Assembly: GCA_004194705.1 (NCBI GenBank)
Contig: SADC01001250.1
Span: 1-64,000 of the forward strand
From: Ditylenchus dipsaci
Lineage: Eukaryota; Nematoda; Chromadorea; Rhabditida; Anguinidae
Length of the DNA: 64,000 nucleotides
Direction: 5' to 3'
Shown: piece by piece, positions 44,861-54,752 of the stretch
Position numbering within the stretch: the first letter of the stretch is position 1
How the letters are laid out: the number at the start of each line of letters is the position of its first letter
Made by a program: the position numbers and the translations under genes
Notes under the pieces: model-generated
What the model was told of the DNA's origin: nothing
The model's database searches: none
Seen by the model: only the letters and a program-made list of their open reading frames with translations

Positions 44861-45054
44861 ACAATTGTTCCTAGAATTGTCATGAGAATTTTTTTTCCGA
44901 TATTTACGTTTAATCATGACCATTTTTTAATTTTATTCAGAGCGAAACATTTGTACGATTTTGACATATTTGCTGAACAACTTTATTAATAACGTGAGAT
45001 AAATAAGAGACAAACAATAACATTCAAAAAAATAACATAAGGGGGTGAGCATTT

Positions 45055-46192
45055 CTAGAACAATTCTCCGCCAAGGATTTCTTTCGCCATTTCTTTTCTG
45101 ATTCCAGCCATTTGTTGTTGAGTGAAGTCAAACTGTCCTCCGCGAGACACACATTCAGCAAACTTGCAGATAAAGACACCGCAATCGAAACCATTCTTCT
45201 GCTCAGGGATGTCCTGGAAATTACGAATTTATTTACTAACCAGTAAAAACTTAGACTACCTTCGGGCAAAAGCAGAGCCAATTCGATAAATCGACCACTG
45301 TGAGGCCACTCAATGGATCATCCGCCGCGTATCTCTTTTCATCGCGTGTTCTGCCAAGAAGTTTCTTAAATCGTTTATTGTTAACCTGAACCTTCTTTAA
45401 TTACTTACTTGATCAAATTCATATGCTTTGTGCCATCGCCGTGCAAAGAGTCGAAGTACATTAGCCTTTCCTTCTCCAGATTGCCCACCTAAATAAAAAT
45501 AATTTATGGTTTCTCTACCACAGGTAAGGCATACCACCAACGACCAATGACCGGGAGTGTGAATAGGGAAAAGGAGGATCTTGTATTGGAAGACGTCGAC
45601 GCTTGCTGTCCAACTAAGCACTTCTTTTGGTCCTTTTGATTCCAGCCGCGGGTAGAAGAACGAATTGAATGCGTAAATCTGAAATAAAAATCAGAGTTTA
45701 TACCAGTGAGAGGCAGACTTACCGATGGCACACCTTGATCCCGCTCGCTTCGCTGAAGTAGGAGTTGGAAGTAGAAATCGATAAGCTTGTCATTCAAACA
45801 CTGCTCAGGCTCGAATCGTTGCAAGTCACGTTTCGTAATTGCAATTTGGAATTTTTTGATGCATACTTCTTCCAGCGGATCTTCTTCGGCAATTGGATCT
45901 GAAAACACCTTTCATCTTCAACCGCATTCATTATAAGGGCTCACCGATGTTTCATCAAGCGTTATTACTTCAATCTTCAACTCATTCACGTCCATTGCCT
46001 CGTCTTCTATCGTTCCATCTATCATATCCTCTCTGCAAAAGACAAGATATGATAAAAACATGAATCTCGTCAAAAGCCTACTTGAACTCATCAACGAAAC
46101 CCCATGAGGCGTCCGACTCTTCCAAGATATCTGCGCATTTTCGGCCAGTGCTCACGCTCAAACCTTCTTCAGACGCCAGTCCAGCAATTCTC
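45055..46192 (-). CDS. Ulp1/SENP-type SUMO protease (C48), 5' end missing
   Basis: Seven exons on the minus strand: 46,192-46,082, 46,032-45,945, 45,898-45,723, 45,678-45,535, 45,488-45,409, 45,385-45,260 and 45,213-45,055. Introns are 44-49 nt except apparent ones of 60 and 23 nt and the 183-nt-free short joins noted here. The peptidase domain is complete: TKRDLQRFEPEQCLNDKLID, FYFQLLLQR, IYAFNSFFYPRLES, WTASVDVFQYK, GHWSLV (catalytic His), MYFDSLHGDG (catalytic Asp) and EQKNGFDCGVFICKF (Gln and catalytic Cys), ending KEILGGELF-stop. Such enzymes mature SUMO or remove it from proteins. Two joins (exons 2-3 and 5-6) need a one-base correction. Upstream the gene runs into a truncated pogo MITE at about 46,258. 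A captured or relocated gene is possible. Confidence 0.88.
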
Positions 46193-46257
46193 CTGAAATT
46201 CACATAACTTCAAGAATATTACAGAATAATCCACCTTTTCGTCAACAACCTTGCACC

Positions 46258-46384
46258 TTGCGATTAACGACACCCAAAATGAGCCCATTTTTTCGGCTTT
46301 GATAAAATTTAGTCAAAGTGAATCCCTGATTTAACGACACCTTAAGTCGGTCCCCAGGTGTCGTTAAATCGAGGGTTGACTGTG
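46258..46384. mobile_element. Truncated pogo MITE
   Basis: Retains one full end, GATTTAACGACACC...GTCGTTAAATCGAGGGTTGACTG, of the MITE seen whole at 32,291-32,461; the other end starts abruptly at CGATTAACGACACCC. Confidence 0.8.
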
Positions 46385-46457
46385 TATGAATTCTAACACT
46401 TTATTTAACTTACCATAAACAAAGCCTGGATAACAACAAACGAGCAAATTCGGCCAA

Positions 46458-47276
46458 TCATAGAGACTCAAAAACGATTTCCTGGTTGCAGTAGACGATT
46501 ATCTGGCAGTTCAGTAGCTTCTCATCTGTTTTTGTGCGCACGCCTTTGGTCATAAGTCCAGATGATGAGAAGACGCGCTCCACGGGACTTCCGGTACAAG
46601 GAACAGCAAACATTGACATGCAATAGCGAATGACCACTTCATTCTCCTAAAAATTATTACTGTGGTCTATGAATAAATCATCATGCGAGATAAAGAAATG
46701 TACCTTGCTCGAATTGTACGAACGGATGGGACACCACATTAAGACTAAGTGTAGAAGAGAGAGCATTCTGCCATATAGTGCATTCATGTAGCTAATTCTC
46801 TGAATGATAGAGACGAATAATTAAGTGATAAATTAATAGAATTATGGGAAACGCACTCTTTGAGCAAGCACCTTTCTTTGTTGACTATGCAATTACCAGA
46901 AGCTTGTGGGTGGATTCCAGATGAGAAAGCATCGACGTGGTCTTTGCTAGCATTGTTACCGCGCATGAAGGGCACTGCGCTTGCTCGATATCCACTTCGT
47001 ACTCTTTGTCGTGCTTGTCCAGTTTCTTCATTGGTACCGAGATGATATTAAACCTGAAGAGCAAGAGAATGGTTCAGGAGAACACTGACGTAAAAAACCT
47101 CACCATTTCCTAACCGGGTGAAAACATCTATGCTGAGATTGCACGTATTCGCCTTCAGTCTCCACTTGAGCCACCACTTCATCATCGATTGGGAAAGCAG
47201 CGGGATCGAAAATGGGAACCACCTTTTTCTCACGGCCTTCTTGATCACTTTGACTATGCTGTTCATCTTGCCACAG
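46458..47276 (-). pseudogene. hAT transposase, BED finger joined to hATC; core deleted
   Basis: Exon 47,276-47,104 (acceptor TCAACAG) encodes LWQDEQHSQSDQEGREKKVV and ends HRCFHPVRKW. It splices in phase over 50 nt to exon 47,053-46,897, encoding FNIISVPMKKLDKHDKEY and the BED finger CPSCAVTMLAKTTSMLSHLE with STH. Next comes text ending VVSHPFVQ (46,735-46,705), and exon 46,646-46,458 with FAVPCTGSPVERVFSSSG (hATC) ending FESL-stop. BED binds the ends and hATC dimerises; the RNase-H-like catalytic core between them is absent, with a breakpoint near 46,770. The C-terminal part duplicates 32.3-32.87 kb. Confidence 0.8.
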
Positions 47277-48216
47277 CTGTTGAGCGAAAAGGGAGCATTG
47301 TAGAGAAAATCAAAATTTCTGAATATAGAGGAGGTTAGGAACTGTTAAAATTCTAAACACTGAAAATACAAAAAAGTGAAGATATTTCATTGCTAATAAG
47401 GACGTTTCTTTCAAAGCAGATCATATAGAATGCCACTAGAGATTGCCCGCAAAAACAAATTTTCAGAAATGCTAGCTTATCCTTTTCCTTATACTAGACT
47501 TCCGAAATGCTATTAGAGATCTCCCGCAAAATCACACTTTTGCGAATGGATGGTATTTTTTTCTCACCGCAAAACACTTGAAAATCACCGCAAATTATTT
47601 TTTTCTCACTGCAATTTGATCTTCCCGCAAAATACTTTTTCTCACCGCAAAATACTTTTTCTCACCGCAAAATACTTTTTTCTCACCGCAAAAATATTTT
47701 TTCCCCCCGCAAACCTAATTTCTGTCTAAGACCAACCAAAATTTGCATAATTTTGCAAGAATTTGAATTTTTCAGTCAGGAAACAACTTGGATCCCTCAA
47801 AATCCCACCCCAGAATGGCCAGAAGCCCCTGAAAGTTGGTTTTTTCGGGGTTTACTGAAGGAGGGGTAAACTTTTGCGAAAATTCGATTGAGCGGATCAG
47901 ATTTCGGGTCCGATCGGCTCAATCGCCCACAACTCCACCCTGAACCACTCGAAACCACTATAAACCTATAATTTTGAGCGATTAAGCCATCGGACCCGAA
48001 ATCTGATCCGCTCGATCGATTTTTCGCAAAAAAGTTTACCCCCCTTTAGTAAACCCCGAAAAAACCAACTTTCAGGGGCTTCTGGCCATTCTGGGGTGGG
48101 ATTTGAGGGATCCAAGTTGTTTCCTGACTGAAAAATTCAAATTCTTGCAAAATTATGCAAAATTTGGTTGGTCTTAGACAGAAATTAGGTTTGCGGGGGA
48201 AAAAAGTATTTTGCGG

Positions 48217-49266
48217 GGCTATAGGGATTTGCGCCCTCAAAATGCTCATTTACGCCCTCAAATTAATTATTTACGCCCTCAAATTTGAAATTGATCAAAA
48301 TGCTTATTTACGCCCTCAAATTACTCATTTACGCCCTAAAATTACTCATTTACGCCCTCAAATTTCTTTTTTACGCCCTCAAATCGACGAAAATGCTTAT
48401 TTTAGCCAAAATTTTGCGGGAATTCAAATTTTTTAGTCTCAACCAGCGAAACCAGCCGATCGTCGACTTATATCATAAAAATTTTACATTTTTCATGTTC
48501 CAAAACCTGTTTTCTGGACTAATTCGGGCATGCTGAAGATGGTTTGACAGTGGTAAAATCCCGTGTTCTCGAGTATATTTTGAGTTTTGGTGAATAATTG
48601 ATTTCACCAAAATCAATTATTTCACAACACTCAAAAAATACTTGAGAACACGGCATTTTACCACCGTCAAACCATCTTCAGCATGCCCGAATAAATCCAG
48701 AAAACCGGTTTCAGAACATGAAAAACGTTAAAAAAAATTTTGATCCAAGTGGACGACCACTTGGTACCCACATAGGTACTTCACCTAGGTACCATCACCA
48801 GTGCACCTCCGCCTGAGAAAACTTACCTCTCTCTCTCTGGTACAGTCAATCCCCGATTTAGTGCGACCTCGAGTTCGATGGACTTGGTCAAAAGTCTTTG
48901 AAAGTATCGAAAGTGGAACCCCGATTTAGTACGAACCTCGATATGGTGCAAATTTTTTGCGGCTCTCAGGGTCGCTCGAGTGAGCTCCTCATGCGTTCTC
49001 CTACAGAATGGCTCAGGGAAACTGAAGATACCGGTTTGGAAAGTCTAAACACAGTCAGACATTCGAGTTCTGATAATATTGCCATCTAAAATAGGGAATT
49101 CCCACCCAATTTGATCGATTTGAGGGCGTAAATAATAAATTTGAGGGCGTAAATGAGCAATTTGAGGGCGTAAATGAGCATTTTGATCAATTTTCAAATT
49201 TGAGGGCGTAAATAATTGATTTGAGGGCGTAAATAAGCATTTTGAGGGCGCAAATGAATTTTAGCC
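48217..49266. mobile_element. MULE-like element, TTTACGCCCTCAAAT iterons
   Basis: GGCTATAGGGATTTGCGCCC and GGCTAAAATTCATTTGCGCC (inverted), six to seven units TTTACGCCCTCAAA on the left and five on the right. Flanks ATTTTGCGG and TTTTTGCGG match at eight of nine. Its interior includes foldback F1 copy 3 and a pogo-type end CAGTCAATCCCCGATTTAG at 48,844. Confidence 0.85.
48450..48765. repeat. Foldback family F1, copy 3
   Basis: Arms CATGTTCCAAAACCTGTTTT and its inverse, loop at 48,598-48,620, followed by GATCCAAGTGGACGACCACT. Nested inside the MULE at 48,217. Confidence 0.75.
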
Positions 49267-50011
49267 TTTTTGCGGTGAGAAAAAAGTATTTTGCGGGAAA
49301 ATCAAATTGCGGTGAGAAAAAAATAATTTGCGGTGCATTTGCAGTGTATTTTCGGTGAGAAAAAAATATTATCCTTTTGCGAATGCTAGCTTGGCATTTC
49401 GATTTTACTAGACTTTAGAAATGCTAGTGGAAAATTGACGGCAAAAACAAACTTTTGTAAATGCTAGTGTGGCATTTTGCTCTAACTAGACTTTACAAAT
49501 GCTAGTAGAAATCGACGGCTGTAACCGTTTTGGAAAATTTATTTTTGGAAATAGTCGATTTTGGGAGCAGTCGATTTTGGGAGCAGTCGGTTTGTTAGCA
49601 GTCGATTTTGGGATAATCATTTTGAAAAGTCTTCTTTTGGGACAAATGAGTTCCGATAATAACTATTTTCTGAATATTTTTTTCAAAATTTACTTATTTT
49701 GGAAAAATTTTCTTCGGAATTTACTGAGTAGGCAGAATAAATTGAGGATTTTTCACTTTCGAAGAAATGGTTTAAAAATTTTCTATTTGCGGAAACTTCC
49801 TGTTTTGCACACTTTATTTAGGGTGATCTTATTTATCGCTACTATTTGCTTGTCCGTCTAATTTTTTTTTAGGTTCGATCCCGCATGCATGCACTTTACT
49901 TTTTTGGCAGGTTGACCAGTTCTAGAGGTAATTTGGGTCGCTGATTCCGAATCTGGCGTCAAAAAAGTCTAATTACTCCTAGAACTGGTTGAACAAGCGA
50001 AAATAAATAGC

Positions 50012-50098
50012 ATGCCACCACGTGGGATCGAACCTGCAACACCATTTTGGGGCAAAAAACACAAACGCTTACGCACTGCGCCACCGAGGCCACTTTTT
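50012..50098 (-). repeat. tRNA-like sequence (A and B boxes), probably SINE-derived
   Basis: On the minus strand TGGCGCAGTGCGTAAGCG (A box) and, about 35 bases on, GGTTCGATCCC (B box) fit a tRNA or tRNA-derived SINE promoter. The acceptor stem does not pair, so it is probably not a working tRNA. Isolated B boxes of this type also occur at 21,670 (-), 35,228 (+), 37,487 (-), 49,872 (+) and 53,527 (-). Confidence 0.5.
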
Positions 50099-50584
50099 GA
50101 AACTCAAATGGCTTTCCCCCTCCATTAAGCGCCCTGTCTATGATGACATCAACTTCTGTTTTGATAGAATCGGCTTCATGACTGTGGCTTTCTCCTGTCT
50201 CACATCGATACGTTGGAAAAGCGTGTTCTGGCTTTAGCTCTGTCCATACCCTTTTAAAGCAGTTGGCCTCACGACAGTAGAATACCATTTCCGTGTGCGA
50301 AACAGCACGATTGAGATCGAGGATGTTGACTGCTGACTGCTGATAAAGCTTGTAACCTTAATTAAATTAATGCATATCGATACACAATAACAAGTGATTA
50401 TACCCGAATAAATGAGAATGAGTTGTTTCTTCTGGCTATCGATGAATCGAAGCTGAGCTCCCTCACAAGATTTGCAACCAGCAGGAAATTCGCTCGCTAA
50501 TTCTTCTGGCTGTCCCTCTTCATCGCTTGAATTTCCAAAGACGTCAATTTCTTCTTCACTCTCACTGGTGGCATGATAGAACAA
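50099..50584 (-). CDS. Acidic N-terminus plus FLYWCH zinc finger
   Basis: Exon 50,584-50,404 starts MFYHATSESEEEIDVFG and continues NSSDEEGQPEELASEF, then LRFIDSQKKQLILIYSG. A 47-nt intron (GTATAATC...ATTAAG) joins in phase to YKLYQQSAVNILDLNRAVSH, EMVFYCREANCFKRVW and ETGESHSHEADS. This is the FLYWCH pattern (leading F, GY, YC, C, H-x-H). It ends about 50,100 (GGGKPFEF), where a tRNA-like sequence starts. No catalytic core or C-terminus is found inside the element, so it encodes at most a DNA-binding protein. Confidence 0.8.
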
Positions 50585-51261
50585 CTAAAGCCAATGTTTC
50601 AAATAATAATAATAATACTTTTGAGAAAAATTGAGAGGTTACGACCTTCCAAAGTAGAACTACAAGAAATTATAGGTTTCCTTTTTTCATATTCCAATCT
50701 GTTTTCATCGAAAACTGCAAATTTCTAGACTTTTTTCTTCAAAAAAATCTTTTCGCGAAATTTATTTCAACTAAAAAAATGATTTCCAAATCAAATTCTT
50801 CGAAAACAGACTTTTTCCAAATTGGCGCCCGAAAATCGACTGCTCCCAAAATCGACTGCTCCCAAAACCGACTGCTCCCAAAATCGACTGTTCCCAAAAT
50901 CGACTATTTCCAAAAAGAAATTTCCCAAAACGGTTACAGCCGAAATCGACGGCAAAAACAAACTTTTGTAAATGCTAGCTTGGCGTTTTGTTTTTATCAG
51001 ACTTCCAAAATGCTAGTAGAAATCATTCGCAAAACTAGACTTTGTAAATGCTAGCGAGAACAGAACGTCAAACTAGAATAAATAAAGTTAGGGCAAAAAC
51101 GGCTTACTAGCATTTTCATTCGGACTTTTAGAAAAAAAATGCAAACCCTGATCCTAAGCAATAGCATGTTTAACACGCAATAGCACATAAATAACAGTGT
51201 TGCTATCTAGATACCACCTATACTACCTAGATATCTAGGAAGAAAAAACAGGAATCAACCA

Positions 51262-51322
51262 CGGGGTACGCGACGTTTGACCCTAAAGCCGTTTGACCCT
51301 AAGCTGTTTGACCCAGAAAATT
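51262..51322. repeat. One-sided MULE-like terminus, GTTTGACCCTAAA iterons
   Basis: GGGGTACGCGACGTTTGACC, then CCGTTTGACCCTAAG units. The tip equals that of the element at 14,300. No opposite end seen. Between 51,323 and 51,980 I find no gene, only degenerate GACGATTCA(T/A)(T/C)CTCA repeats at 51,495-51,575. Confidence 0.6.
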
Positions 51323-51982
51323 TTGCAATTTTCGGATTTTGAATCCGTTCTTTCTCTACTCCATTTTTGAATTCAAGGTTATTTTCTTACATATATCGCT
51401 GTCATTTTCTTGGCCACACATTGCGACGGTCATTGCATTCTTTTTGGTCATAAAATACTGAGATACTTCCTCTGTTGTGTACTGACGGTACGTGACAATT
51501 CATCCTTACTAGTGAAAACGGGACGATTCATTCTCATTTGGGGAAAACAGGACGATTCAACCTCAATTATTAGAAAAGTATAATTTGTCTTCGTTTATAA
51601 GAAAGACGTGATTCCTCCTCACTACACCCGTAGTCAAAAATTAATTTTTTCTTAATAATAAGGTTTAAAATGGTTTTAAAGTCACTAGTAAACCTAGGCG
51701 TGGGTGGGTGTACTAAGTAAACATCTTGAATGGGTGTCCATCTCGAGAGTCGCAATTCTTATTTATAATCTTTAGGTACATACCCCTGGTTATTACCACG
51801 TGACAGTAGCTAGGTCACTACCACTCATCTTCCACCCTCCGGTTTTAGTACTACGTTGGTACCACAACCTGGGCACCTAAGTACCGCAACCAGAAAATCA
51901 CCAACTTTTAGCACTACTTGAGTACCACTACCATATATCTGGAACACATATATTGGAACACCAAGAACGTACCAAGAAAACC

Positions 51983-52244
51983 TGAAATTCTGACACCACA
52001 TTCGTGATCAGCGTATCTGATTTGCTTCTAAAACAACTCTTAGAAGTGTACTTTGAATGTCATATTTCAAATTCCTCTCAGAACAATAAATATTTCAATT
52101 ACTAATAATTGACTTGTTTAGGAGCTTATTGTTCTGAGACAAAATTTGAAATATGACATTCAAAGTACACTTCTAAGAGTGGTTTTAGAGGCAAATCAGA
52201 TACGCTGATCACGAATCCGGTGTCAGAATTTCAAGTTTTGCTGT
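51983..52244. mobile_element. Foldback MITE, CTGAAATTCTGACACC ends
   Basis: About 125 bp per arm; CTGATTTGC(T/C)TCTAAAAC and AGTGTACTTTGAATGTCATA are mirrored; loop near 52,108. No coding. Confidence 0.8.
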
Positions 52245-52712
52245 TACAAAAAAAATTTTATGTAAAAAACTGAAAAGAGTTAGTGACGAATAGTCAACTT
52301 CAAAAGTTTTTTTCGTTTTACCTCCCCAATTTTTTTTGTGTTGTTTCTGCCAGAAAGGTGCCTTTTGGAATGCTTTTTTGAATGCCCTAAAATTTAGGAG
52401 GGTACACGCCGATTTTCGATTTTTATACCGGTTTTTTTTGCCGAAATTTAGTGTTCGAAAAATGCTGACTTTTTGAGAAAACACACTTGTTACGCCAAAA
52501 TTTATTACAGACTATGGAGTTTTTGTACTCGTTAGAAAGAGCAGCTCATTTTGCGTGGACTGAAGTTTTTAACGAGTGTACATCATCATATATTCACTAA
52601 GTATAAAATGTTTTAAGAAGTGTACTGGTTTTTCTGAGTACCAAACTTCGGGAGGCCACAGCTCGGCTAATTAGTGAGAAAAATTGGACGAATTTAGTGT
52701 TATCGTACTCAG

Positions 52713-52897
52713 TAGGGTTGGCCTCCCCCCCCCGCTTTTTGGGGTGCGGGGGGAGATTAGACTAAAAAAATTTGCGGGGGGAGAAGCGGGGGGAGGTGGC
52801 CAATTTTTTTTGCGGGGGGGGAGCGGGGGGGAGGTATAAGGAAAATTTGGTCAAAAAGCGGGGGGAGGGGGGGAGGGAGGGAGGTAGGCCAACCCTA
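52713..52897. mobile_element. G-rich hAT-type MITE, TAGGGTTGGCCT ends, TSD GTACTCAG
   Basis: TAGGGTTGGCCT on both ends (inverted), interior of GCGGGGGGAG(A/G) runs on one strand. GTACTCAG flanks at 52,705-52,712 and 52,898-52,905. Same tip as the MITE at 6,471 but an unrelated interior. Confidence 0.92.
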
Positions 52898-53693
52898 GTA
52901 CTCAGCACATCGTAGGTTTTCATTTGAGCCCAAACACTTAATTTCAATTTTTCTGAGGGGTCGAGGTGGCCTTGATGAAACTACAAAATTACAGAACTTC
53001 TCTTTTAAGTATCAATTTTTTGTTTATTTGGGCATTTCTGTTTTTGGTTATAACTTTTCTCAGGTAAGCTGTGTTCGATTTCTTTTGATACCATTAGAAA
53101 GCTCTAAGTTTGCGCTTCCGATTTAAAAAAAATCAAGCTCTGTTAGAAATGTAAACAATTAAAAAATAAATAAAAAAACCAAATTTATCGTTTTGGCAGA
53201 ATCAGTTGCTAACTTAAAAAAGTTATTTCTCGAAAATTCTCTGCTAAAATTTTTTTGTCTGGCACGATCGTAGTACGTTCACTCAGCTTTCTGATGTACA
53301 TAACATTTTTTCCAAATAGGCAGTTCTCATCGAGAAAGTGGACAATTTAGCAAAAAAAATTCCCGGTTTTTCAGTAGGTTTGGCATGAAACTTAGTTATG
53401 ATTTCTCTTAAACCCTGCGCTGATAGTCTTGTTATATAGCCAAGATACCGAAGATCATTTTGACACCAAACTTGTAAACAAAATAGAAAAAATGGGGTAA
53501 AAAATAGGGTATGCACCCAGGCGGATTTGAACCTACGATATAGGCATTGCGTATATAAAAGTACGTTCTCCCTTTAAATTGTGAAATTTAAATTTGAATC
53601 AAACTTTTTAGGCAAGAAGTATCCAAAGATATTATAAAAAACAATTTCATGAATATATAGTGCGTAAAATTGAGCATATTTTCGTTAATGGTA

Positions 53694-53905
53694 CAGTCGA
53701 ACCTCGATAAGCCGACACCCTGAGGTCGATGGACGAGGATCGACTGACCACGAATTTGACTGGCCCCATTAACTGACCACGGTATCAACTGACTACTATC
53801 AACTGACCACGGTATCAACTGACTACTATCAACTGACCACGGCATCAACTGACTACTATTAACTGACTACAGTATCAACTGACTACTATCAACTGACTAC
53901 TATTT
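53694..53905. repeat. pogo-type end followed by TATCAACTGACTAC iterons
   Basis: CAGTCGAACCTCGATAAGCC at 53,695, then about eight (T/C)(A/G)TCAACTGAC(T/C)AC units to 53,905. They abut the 3' side of the MULE transposase half at 54 kb and may be its terminal iterons. Nothing is recognised at 52,910-53,690 apart from a B box at 53,527. Confidence 0.6.
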
Positions 53906-53959
53906 GTAAAATCGTCAAGCTTTTTCTTATAAAATCGAGAGAGTAGAAGCCTTGTACAA

Positions 53960-54752
53960 GGAGTATAAGAATCTTTGAATGACAAGAACTTTTCGATCAA
54001 TAACATGTTTTCTTCAGTAAGTGTTTGACATAAACGGAAGGTAAGCAGCACTAACAAGTTATTCGAACAAAAAATTTTTTCATCGAAGCGCAACATCAAA
54101 GTGACTTGCGATATATCGTATCATAACAGTTGGCACATTCGGTCGGAGTGGCGTGTTTACCTATGAAAATTCAAGTTTAAAAGGTAGAAGACAAGCATAG
54201 AAACCGCACCATTTCATAATCAGAAGAAAAGAAAGCTTGCAATGCTTCCGGAAATGGTGGCGTTGCTTCCCATGGTAGGACTCTGCAGTATTTGTTGTTT
54301 TTGGACCAACCATCCCATGTAGAGAAAAGAATTCGCCAAGCTCCATCCATTGCTCCCTATATTCAATAATTTAAAACCGAACTGAATTTTAAGTATACCT
54401 GAAGTATCTGATAAGGGTTTCCACTTTGGCCGAAGTTTCTTCATGTTCTCCAAATTTTTCCGCAGCACGATTTGGATGATCTGTATGGCCAAATTGTAGA
54501 CTGAGTGGGCGCAAGCTGGATGGCACCCAGCATTCTAACGATGTCTTGCAAGTCATAATCATCTCTATAACTGACTGATAGACCTAGCTTTTGAATCTAA
54601 AGACCAATAATTTCAATCTGCAACGCTTAAAAATTTAATACCTTTCTGTTGATAGCCTGTTTGACATGAAATGTGCACATGAGAATCTTATCTCCAAATC
54701 TCTGGAATGACGCAAGTGGAAAAGGTTTCGAGGAGATGTGAATATAAGAATG
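53960..54752 (-). pseudogene. MULE transposase, C-terminal half with catalytic Glu region
   Basis: Right to left: exon ending at 54,642 has ILMCTFHVKQAINRK. After a 45-nt intron, exon 54,596-54,399 has IQKLGLSVSYRDDYDLQDIV and MLGAIQLAP; the frame changes, then VETLIRYFR joins in phase to exon 54,356, EQWMELGEFFSLHGMV and TTNTAESYHGKQ. This fits the MULE region after the second Asp (CxFHxxQA...GL), Trp, and the TNNxxExxH Glu motif. The N-terminal part is cut off by the element starting at 54,752. A further exon (54,130-53,960) is possible. Confidence 0.85.

Larger units (their letters stand above)
47548..49374. mobile_element. MULE-like element, TTTTTTCTCACCGCAAAATAC iterons, TSD TTTTGCGAAT
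   Basis: The ends read GGATGGTATTTTTTTCTCAC and GGATAATATTTTTTTCTCAC (inverted). TTTTGCGAAT flanks at 47,538-47,547 and 49,375-49,384. It is inserted in a CTAGCATTT iteron array and itself contains the element at 48,217-49,266. The left interior (47,705-48,180) is a large palindrome around TTGAGCGGATCAGATTTCGG. Confidence 0.88.
49517..50941. mobile_element. MULE-like element, TTTTGGGAGCAGTCGA iterons, 9-bp TSD GAAATCGAC
   Basis: GGCTGTAACCGTTTTGG at both ends (inverted), with ATTTTGGGAGCAGTCG units (49,557-49,617; 50,830-50,915). GAAATCGAC flanks at 49,508-49,516 and 50,942-50,950. It carries a FLYWCH gene on the minus strand and is inserted in the CTAGCATTT iteron array. Confidence 0.93.

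Noticed and set aside
50012..50098. Functional tRNA on the minus strand
   Set aside because: A and B boxes fit, but the acceptor arms do not pair and the anticodon arm is unclear; a SINE-type remnant is more likely.
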